DNA of 11,711 bases from an uncultured Planctomycetota bacterium (GTDB lineage Bacteria > Planctomycetota > SZUA-567 > JAFGNG01). A program made the position numbers and the translations under genes. The notes beneath the pieces are model-generated. The model worked only from the letters and a program-made list of their open reading frames with translations. It had not been told where the DNA came from and made no database searches. Location: the NCBI GenBank assembly GCA_947311175.1, contig CAMZKK010000214.1:1-11711 (forward strand), read 5' to 3'. Shown piece by piece: positions 6,986 to 11,711 of this stretch (positions within the stretch are counted from its first letter, which is position 1; the number at the start of each line of letters is the position of its first letter).

Positions 6986-7798
6986 ATGGCACCAGCAAAA
7001 AAGAAAAAGGTAGCTAAGAAGAAAATAACTAAGAAAAAGGTCGCGACAAAGAAAGTTACTAAAAAGAAAGCAGTTATGAGTGAAGAGTCCGAGAAGAAGG
7101 TTGCAAAGAAAAAGGTTGCAAAGAAAAAGGTTGCAAAGAAAAAGGTTGCAAAGAAAAAAGTTGCAAAGAAAAAAGTTGCAAAGAAAAAGGCTGGCAAGAG
7201 GGTTGCTTGTTTAATTGAAAATACTAAACTTGAATCTACAAAGGGAGTCTCATTCAAGGTTGATCTTCCTAAAAAAACAACCAAGAGAAAGATTGCTCCG
7301 GGGGTGATGATTGATAACAATAAAGAGCAAACTAAAACTAGTAAGCGTTCAAAAACTGTCAAACCACCTAAAAAGCTTACTGCAGCCCAACTTAGAGAAG
7401 TGGCAGAAAAGATTAAAGAAAAACGAGATATGATTCTTAAAGAAATCAAGCATCAACTTGGTGATGCACGTAGTAGAAATGAAACGCTAAAACCTGATGC
7501 CTTTGATCGTGCTACAGATGTTTATGATAGCAGTGTAAGCCATGAAATGGTAAGGGCAGGAAATCTTGAATTAATTGAGATAGAGGCGGCTTTATTGAAA
7601 ATCAAGAAAAAGACTTATGGTAAATGTGATGAATGCAAATGTGCAATTAGTTCAGCAAGGCTTAAAGTTAAGCCCTATGCTTCTTATTGCTCAATGTGTA
7701 AAGAGGAGTTAGAGAAAAATAGATCGTCAAGTGGAGACAATAATGACATTGCAGGTTACTTGGCTTTAGATGATATTGATGATGTGGAGTTAGATTAG
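6986..7798 (+). CDS. TraR/DksA-family C4 zinc-finger protein with a lysine-rich N-terminal tail
   Basis: DksA-family proteins bind in the secondary channel of RNA polymerase and tune initiation, usually together with ppGpp. This one has 270 residues; E. coli DksA has about 150. Residues 1-72 are a highly basic tail dominated by AKKK and VAKKK units, and ~77-128 form a polar basic linker. The DksA-like part begins near 129 with a helix (LTAAQLREVAEKIKEKRDMI). It keeps the coiled-coil tip motif DxxDxA as DAFDRA (171-176), which in E. coli DksA is needed for activity. The zinc finger is C214-x2-C217 and C235-x2-C238, in the family form YGKCDECK...YCSMCKEELE. The C-terminus is acidic (ALDDIDDVELD). 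The tail resembles histone H1-like or Hc-like basic tails, so DNA or RNA binding is a reasonable inference. No promoter of its own is obvious; a terminator follows. Confidence 0.9.
   Translation: MAPAKKKKVAKKKITKKKVATKKVTKKKAVMSEESEKKVAKKKVAKKKVAKKKVAKKKVAKKKVAKKKAGKRVACLIENTKLESTKGVSFKVDLPKKTTKRKIAPGVMIDNNKEQTKTSKRSKTVKPPKKLTAAQLREVAEKIKEKRDMILKEIKHQLGDARSRNETLKPDAFDRATDVYDSSVSHEMVRAGNLELIEIEAALLKIKKKTYGKCDECKCAISSARLKVKPYASYCSMCKEELEKNRSSSGDNNDIAGYLALDDIDDVELD
7100..7189 (+). repeat. Six tandem copies of a 15-bp coding repeat (VAKKK)
   Basis: The unit GTTGCAAAGAAAAAG is repeated six times without interruption. Copies 4 and 5 end in AAA instead of AAG; the other four are identical. It encodes residues 39-68 of the DksA-like protein. 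Because the unit is a multiple of three, gain or loss of copies changes the tail length by five residues without breaking the frame. The near identity at third codon positions indicates recent expansion. Confidence 0.95.
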
Positions 7799-7810
7799 AT
7801 AATTTATAAT

Positions 7811-7849
7811 AAAAAACGCCATGCCTTGTAGGGTATGGCGTTTTTTTTT
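7811..7849 (+). terminator. Intrinsic terminator after the DksA-like gene
   Basis: The stem pairs 7811-7825 with 7832-7846 (AAAAAACGCCATGCC with GGTATGGCGTTTTTT, one G-T pair), has a 6-base loop, and ends in a run of nine T. It starts 13 bases after the stop codon. It closes the transcript carrying the DksA-like gene and possibly the whole ABC operon. Confidence 0.9.
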
Positions 7850-7854
7850 GTAGC

Positions 7855-7883
7855 TTGACCTTTTAGGGGATAAGTAGTATATT
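7855..7883 (+). promoter_or_regulatory. Predicted sigma-70-type promoter of the lipoprotein-PAS-tsaB-murJ operon
   Basis: TTGACC (7855-7860), a 17-base spacer and TATATT (7878-7883) each differ from consensus at one position. It sits directly after the terminator. The predicted start near 7890 leaves a leader of about 130 bases before the GTG at 8019. Confidence 0.62.
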
Positions 7884-7916
7884 TAAATCTAAATTTAACT
7901 GCAGAATTTAGGTTTA
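7884..7916 (+). other. Inverted repeat at the start of the leader
   Basis: TAAATCTAAATT (7884-7895) can pair with AATTTAGGTTTA (7905-7916): 12 pairs, one of them G-T, around a 9-base loop. It begins immediately after the predicted -10 box, so it could be an operator or a 5' end hairpin in the RNA. It is AT-rich, and chance is possible. I recognise no known riboswitch in the rest of the leader (to 8018), which is A/T-rich and ends in a T/C-rich stretch. Confidence 0.4.
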
Positions 7917-8007
7917 TGGCACAAGTCTTAGTCACGTAATTTTGATTCAAAATCCTTACTGGAAAATTTAGAATAAATAAATGTTTTTTCCCTCTTTTTT
8001 TTGTTGT

Positions 8008-8011
8008 GGAG
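8008..8011 (+). promoter_or_regulatory. Ribosome binding site that decides the lipoprotein start
   Basis: GGAG lies 7 bases before the GTG at 8019. Earlier in-frame TTG codons at 8001 and 8004 lie before this site, and the TTG at 8016 is closer than usual. Starting at 8019 also puts the hydrophobic signal segment right at the N-terminus. Confidence 0.55.
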
Positions 8012-8018
8012 ATGTTTG

Positions 8019-8708
8019 GTGCACCTAAATTTAATAGTTGTGCTGCTGGTATTAACGATTCTTGATTGTGGCTGTGGCTACGATAGAAAAGAAAAAGCGG
8101 CTGAAATTTTTAAAGAATCAAAGGTTTTGTTTTCAAAAAACAAGATTAAACCAGCCCAAAAATTAATGTATGAATCGCTAAAACTTAATCCTTATGATCC
8201 GGAAGCAAACCTTTTGTTAGCGTTTTCTTTAGAAGTTTATGATGGGGAGTATGATTTATCTGCTAAATATTATAAACGATGTAAGATTGCAATAAAGAAT
8301 AATCAAAAAATGCAAGAATTTGTCGCTTATAGATTGGCGATTTTAAATGATATTATTGATAATAAAATTGAAAAACTTGAAAATGTAATTGATGAGATGC
8401 ATTTTGCCATTAAAACTAAGAATAATCAATTATTTGTTCTTAGATTAGGAGGTGGCTTATTGACAGATGATAGACGTATTGGTTTGAAACCGAGAAAGAT
8501 TATTTCAGAAATAAGACAAATCTTCACGAATTCTGAATTATTAATAATAGAGCGGCAAATTGGCAGGAATACTTCAAAGGTGGTTGTCTTGTGCAAAGGA
8601 CAAAATGTGGACAAAAGAGTGGTAGTGCTTACTTTTGGATTGTCAAAAACAAGAGGAGACTGGTTGCTATTTGGAGTGGATTTAAAGAATGATCGGAGGG
8701 GAGTATGA
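8019..8708 (+). CDS. Putative lipoprotein or secreted protein with TPR-like helices
   Basis: This protein of 229 residues from the GTG start is not one I recognise as a named family. Residues 3-15 (LNLIVVLLVLTIL) form a signal-like hydrophobic stretch followed by cysteines at 17 and 19. A lipoprotein is likely, although neither cysteine has a canonical lipobox because aspartate occupies a key position. Residues ~25-95 look like TPR helices (AEIFKESKVLFSKNKIKPAQ; SLKLNPYDPEANLLLAFSLE; DLSAKYYKRCKIAIKNN). The C-terminal part (~165-225) is mainly predicted beta, with KVVVLCKG, RVVVLTFGL and GDWLLFGVDL, a pattern seen in small extracytoplasmic NTF2-like domains; that likeness is only suggestive. 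It is the first gene after the promoter and overlaps the PAS gene by ATGA, which suggests matched production of the two proteins. Confidence 0.78.
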   Translation: MHLNLIVVLLVLTILDCGCGYDRKEKAAEIFKESKVLFSKNKIKPAQKLMYESLKLNPYDPEANLLLAFSLEVYDGEYDLSAKYYKRCKIAIKNNQKMQEFVAYRLAILNDIIDNKIEKLENVIDEMHFAIKTKNNQLFVLRLGGGLLTDDRRIGLKPRKIISEIRQIFTNSELLIIERQIGRNTSKVVVLCKGQNVDKRVVVLTFGLSKTRGDWLLFGVDLKNDRRGV

Positions 8709-9325
8709 CAAAAAGTAAAAGCACTGTGGCAAAACCATATCAGTTGTTACAGATAGAAAATAATCGATTAAAAGAAAGAATAATTGCTCTTGAATCTGAG
8801 GTAAAGGGTCGCAATAGTAGTGTTGTTGATGTGCCGAATGAAAAGCTTAATGCAGATAGTAGAATTTTCGAGTTGGTTAAACATAAAGATAAGGCATTGA
8901 CTGAATATTCTGAAAGAATGGAGCAGAAGGCTCGTGAATTGGAGAGCTTGGTTCAAGAACTTAACTCGCGCAATGATGAACTGGCAAATGGAATGGCTGT
9001 TTTGCGATTATATCAAATGATGTTTGAGAATGAGCCTACTGGAATAGTTGGCATGGATAAGGATGGAAGGGTTATTCAGTTTAATTCTGCCGCGGTAAAA
9101 TATCTTGGCGTATCATTACATTCTTTGCGTTTACGTTCAATCGGCGAGTTACGAGTTGAAGGTGCTGAGGATTTTGATTTTGAAGATTTATTTGAACGAG
9201 CGATTGATTCAGATGAAGACGTTTTGTCTGAATTTGTGGTGGCTGATAAAACCATTAATCTTCGTTGCTATCGCTTAGATGATCCTGCCGGATTAAGAGG
9301 GATAGTTATGAGAATAAGTGATTAG
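8705..9325 (+). CDS. Coiled-coil plus PAS-domain protein without an output domain
   Basis: This cytoplasmic protein has 206 residues with no membrane segment. Residues ~14-34 and ~58-97 are heptad-rich helices likely to form coiled coils. Residues ~103-204 form a PAS domain (LYQMMFENEPTGIVGMDKDG, then GRVIQFNSAAVKYLGVSLHSL, ending in GLRGIVMRISD). PAS domains sense ligands, redox state or light, or hold proteins together; the ligand cannot be read from sequence. No kinase, cyclase, phosphodiesterase or DNA-binding domain follows, so it is either an adaptor or a sensor acting on a separate partner. The start ATG overlaps the preceding stop (ATGA), with GGAGGG just upstream (8695-8700), so it is coupled to the lipoprotein gene. 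Of the two, the PAS call is the firmer; the role is unknown. Confidence 0.85.
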   Translation: MTKSKSTVAKPYQLLQIENNRLKERIIALESEVKGRNSSVVDVPNEKLNADSRIFELVKHKDKALTEYSERMEQKARELESLVQELNSRNDELANGMAVLRLYQMMFENEPTGIVGMDKDGRVIQFNSAAVKYLGVSLHSLRLRSIGELRVEGAEDFDFEDLFERAIDSDEDVLSEFVVADKTINLRCYRLDDPAGLRGIVMRISD

Positions 9326-9347
9326 TTAAAATAAGGGATAATTGTAA

Positions 9348-10061
9348 ATGCAATATGTTTTAAGTTTTGAGACTTCCGGGGAGGTAGGTGGGTGTGCCAT
9401 TGTTGATCACTGCGGAAAGGTTATTCATGAAGTTATTCTTGACGAAAAACGTCGACATGGAGAATTGCTTCTTCCTGCTGCGCAAGAGTGTTTATCTAAA
9501 TGCAAGCTTGCAGACAGTAGTCTTGGGGTTGCTGTTGACATTGGTCCTGGTTCATATACCGGACTTAGAGTGGGAGTAATGGCTGCAAAGTCATTTGCCT
9601 TTGGTAGAAAATTGCCGATTGTTGGAATCTCTTCCCTTGATGCTCTTGCTTTTACTGCCCCTAGTTCATATAGTGAGGTAGTGGTCGCTAATGTCTCTCG
9701 AAAAAATGAAATTTATTATTGTAAGTTTACCCGTAATGGAGACTCAAGGTTAATTCGTGATACAGAAATTATGGCAATTTCTTATGATGAAACCATAGAG
9801 GAAATCTCAAGTCTTTCACAAAAAACTCTTTTGCTTGGTAATGCTTGCCGTGTCCTTAAACTTGGTGATTTATCCAGGCCGCAAATAGAGGTAATAGAAA
9901 AAATTTCTCCTACTCCGGCAAGTGTTGCAAGTATTGGGTGGCAACGTTTTAAAAATGGCAACTGTGAAGATAACCTTCATGATATTCAACCTATTTATCC
10001 GAGAAGGGCAGGGATAACAATGCCGGTTTTGGGTGAACCTGTTATCGATAGAGAAAAATAA
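9348..10061 (+). CDS. tsaB: TsaB, tRNA threonylcarbamoyladenosine (t6A37) synthesis protein
   Basis: TsaB is the non-catalytic partner of TsaD. With TsaE they transfer the threonylcarbamoyl group made by TsaC onto A37 of tRNAs reading ANN codons. At 237 residues it has the usual length for the family. The ASKHA fold markers are clear: LSFETS at the N-terminus (5-10), RRHGELLLPA (35-44), GPGSYTGLRVG (66-76) and ISSLDALAF (94-102). The C-terminal half is less conserved, as usual in TsaB, and has IQPIYPRRAG near the end. The ATG at 9348 follows AAGGG by 10 bases. The gene lies 22 bases after the PAS gene and its stop codon shares one base with the start of the flippase gene (TAATG), so the three are probably cotranscribed. 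Confidence 0.95.
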   Translation: MQYVLSFETSGEVGGCAIVDHCGKVIHEVILDEKRRHGELLLPAAQECLSKCKLADSSLGVAVDIGPGSYTGLRVGVMAAKSFAFGRKLPIVGISSLDALAFTAPSSYSEVVVANVSRKNEIYYCKFTRNGDSRLIRDTEIMAISYDETIEEISSLSQKTLLLGNACRVLKLGDLSRPQIEVIEKISPTPASVASIGWQRFKNGNCEDNLHDIQPIYPRRAGITMPVLGEPVIDREK

Positions 10062-11711
10062 TGGCCAAGGCAAATACTGGCAATAAGGTTTTTAAAGCAT
10101 CCATTGCCATTATGCTTGCACACTTGATTTTTAAATTTACCGGACCAATTCAAGCACGAGTTTTATTAACCTTTTGTGGTGCAGATAAAGTCTTAGCAGA
10201 CATTGTTTTTTTTTCTTATGAAATAATGCTAATGACTTTTTTCTTATTTTGGGAGGAAGGTTTAGGGCCTGCGTTTCTTCCGGTATTTATGGAGTTGTCT
10301 GATGGTAAATCTAAAAAAGAAGGTTGGGCATTTGCCTCGTTGATAATTACAATTCAGGTTATTGTAATCGGACTGCTTGTAGCATTGATAATGATTTTCC
10401 CGGAAAAAGTAACTTCTTTGATGACTTCATGGGATACTAATCCAGCATTCAAGGAAAATATGGCACGTGCCCCACAGATTGTCCGATGGATGATTCCTGC
10501 CCTCTTTGGTTTGTCTATCGGTTCAACTACCTATCTCATTCTCAATGGAGAAAAAAAATTCTTTTTTGCCGCTCTTGGTGATAGTGCGGTTAAGATTACT
10601 ATTATCTGTTCACTTTTAATCGGATACTATACAGATAATTTATCATTCTTTTGGATTTGTAGCGGCGTGGTGTTAGGAAGTGTTGCAAAGCTATTTACTC
10701 ACTGTATAGCAATTGGCAAGGATGTGTTTAGATTTCGCCCAAATTTAAAATTTCGTTCAGAGGCATTTCAGAAATTTTTAATTTTAGTTGCTCCGCTGAT
10801 TGTAGGGATAATATTTGCAAAAGTCAGAGACATCTATAATGAGGGATGGGTTTTAAGCCATGTCTCTGTTGATGGTTTGATTACTATAAATAAATTGGGA
10901 CGAAAGATGTTTCAGGCAATTGGCTGGTTGATTCCATATTCGGTCAGTATTGCAATGTATCCATATTTTTGTGAGCTTGTTAATAAAAAAAACAATGAAG
11001 AATTATCTCTGATATTAAAGAAAAGTTTTCAGGTGATTTTGATTTTAATTATACCGATAACTGCAATTGCAGTTGCGTTGGCATTTCCTTTAACTAGAAT
11101 TTTTTTCCAACTAAAAGGATTTAGTATTGCTGATTGTGAGCTTACCGCAATTTCAACAATTGCATATTCTCTCGTTTTGCCATTTTTTGCGTTGGAATAT
11201 ATTTTGATGCAAGCATTTTTTAGCAACAGGAAAATGATTACGCCAATCTTCTTAGGGATAATATTTTCAGCATTAAGTATGATTATTAGTTATTTTGGGG
11301 TAGTGATTTATGGGCAAAGAATCAGCATTTTCCTGAGTGGCTATAGTAGTATGTTTACCATTCAAGCTGTCTCTTTGCTTGTTGTTGCTCTTGCTTATAC
11401 GATTAGTCGGGCATTAAAGGTGTTTGCCTTGATTTATTTTCTGATAAGATTTTTGCCGGATTTGAAAACTCGTAATAATTTATATTTTAGTTTAAAGATG
11501 TTTTTTAGCGGGGTGATTTGTTTTGTCGCTACTTATGGGGTTAAAGTGTTTTTGGGTTTTGAATTAAACCCTTCTTCTGCGGAAGGTTTTTTGGCAATTG
11601 TATCGCAAGTAATGCCAAGCATTGTTGTTAGTTCTATTGTTGGAATTATCTTTTATTTTTTTACTATTAGAATTATTTGTCCACAACAATGGGCGTTGGC
11701 ATTAGGCTGGA
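10061..11711 (+). CDS. murJ: MurJ-like lipid II flippase (MviN family), 3' end outside the window
   Basis: MurJ moves the peptidoglycan precursor lipid II across the inner membrane. The frame runs from the ATG at 10061 to the window edge: 550 codons without a stop, already slightly longer than typical MurJ (about 510-530). About 14 hydrophobic segments are visible. The family's N-terminal signature is recognisable as EEGLGPAFLPVF (residues 65-76) after the ADIVFF segment (46-51), matching AEGxxxxAFVP in MurJ. However, E. coli MurJ Arg18 and Arg24, needed for function, fall at K25 and near Q31-R33 here, and the site of Arg52 appears hydrophobic. It is therefore a divergent member, and another flippase of the same superfamily (for example an O-antigen or polysaccharide transporter) is possible. 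The T9 run at 10206-10214 is read through in frame. It overlaps tsaB by one base. Confidence 0.8.
   Translation, partial: MAKANTGNKVFKASIAIMLAHLIFKFTGPIQARVLLTFCGADKVLADIVFFSYEIMLMTFFLFWEEGLGPAFLPVFMELSDGKSKKEGWAFASLIITIQVIVIGLLVALIMIFPEKVTSLMTSWDTNPAFKENMARAPQIVRWMIPALFGLSIGSTTYLILNGEKKFFFAALGDSAVKITIICSLLIGYYTDNLSFFWICSGVVLGSVAKLFTHCIAIGKDVFRFRPNLKFRSEAFQKFLILVAPLIVGIIFAKVRDIYNEGWVLSHVSVDGLITINKLGRKMFQAIGWLIPYSVSIAMYPYFCELVNKKNNEELSLILKKSFQVILILIIPITAIAVALAFPLTRIFFQLKGFSIADCELTAISTIAYSLVLPFFALEYILMQAFFSNRKMITPIFLGIIFSALSMIISYFGVVIYGQRISIFLSGYSSMFTIQAVSLLVVALAYTISRALKVFALIYFLIRFLPDLKTRNNLYFSLKMFFSGVICFVATYGVKVFLGFELNPSSAEGFLAIVSQVMPSIVVSSIVGIIFYFFTIRIICPQQWALALGW

Noticed and set aside
7100..7189. 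Possible CRISPR-like array
   Set aside because: The 15-bp units are directly adjacent without spacers and encode a regular amino-acid repeat in frame.
6970..7449. Minus-strand open frame with FFATFFFATFF repeats
   Set aside because: It is the complement of the lysine-codon repeats of the DksA-like gene, has no ribosome site, and looks like no known protein.
9388..9579. Second + strand frame inside tsaB
   Set aside because: It is out of frame with a well-matched TsaB sequence and has no protein-like pattern.

Overview
The window is AT-rich bacterial chromosome with every recognisable gene on the + strand and almost no spare DNA. No tRNA, rRNA, insertion sequence, integrase or CRISPR array was seen, and no stretch longer than about 220 bases lacks a gene. 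The gene set suggests a Gram-negative-type bacterium: an outer-membrane secretin, a GldA/GldFG/DUF4340 set, a DksA-type regulator with a lysine-rich tail, TsaB and a MurJ-like flippase. The GldFG fusion with DUF4340 and the lysine-tailed DksA relative recall the PVC group (Lentisphaerota, Planctomycetota, Omnitrophota). That placement is an inference from gene content, and I hold it with low confidence.

Region 1 (1-1618) is the 3' part of a type IV pilus/type II secretion secretin gene, closed by a perfect 17-bp stem terminator. Region 2 (1638-6948) starts with a near-consensus promoter. It encodes an ABC export-type system: an ATPase, a permease fused to a GldG-like auxiliary domain, and a membrane-anchored DUF4340 protein. 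The DUF4340 gene is split into two frames at a run of seven T. Losing one T, or gaining two, would give a single protein of about 627 residues.

Region 3 (6972-7849) holds a TraR/DksA C4 zinc-finger protein. Its N-terminal tail contains six copies of a 15-bp repeat (VAKKK), and the gene is followed by a strong intrinsic terminator. Region 4 (7855 to the window end) starts with a second near-consensus promoter and a leader of about 130 bases. It continues with a TPR-like putative lipoprotein, a coiled-coil/PAS protein with no output domain, TsaB (tRNA t6A synthesis) and a MurJ-like lipid II flippase cut by the window edge. Adjacent genes here overlap by 4 bases, are 22 bases apart, then overlap by 1 base, so they look like one operon.

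The points most worth a second look are the frame break in the DUF4340 gene, the repeat-built basic tail on a DksA-like protein that keeps its functional tip motif, the unexplained lipoprotein/PAS pair translationally coupled ahead of tsaB-murJ, and a MurJ relative in which some basic residues important in E. coli MurJ appear to be missing.
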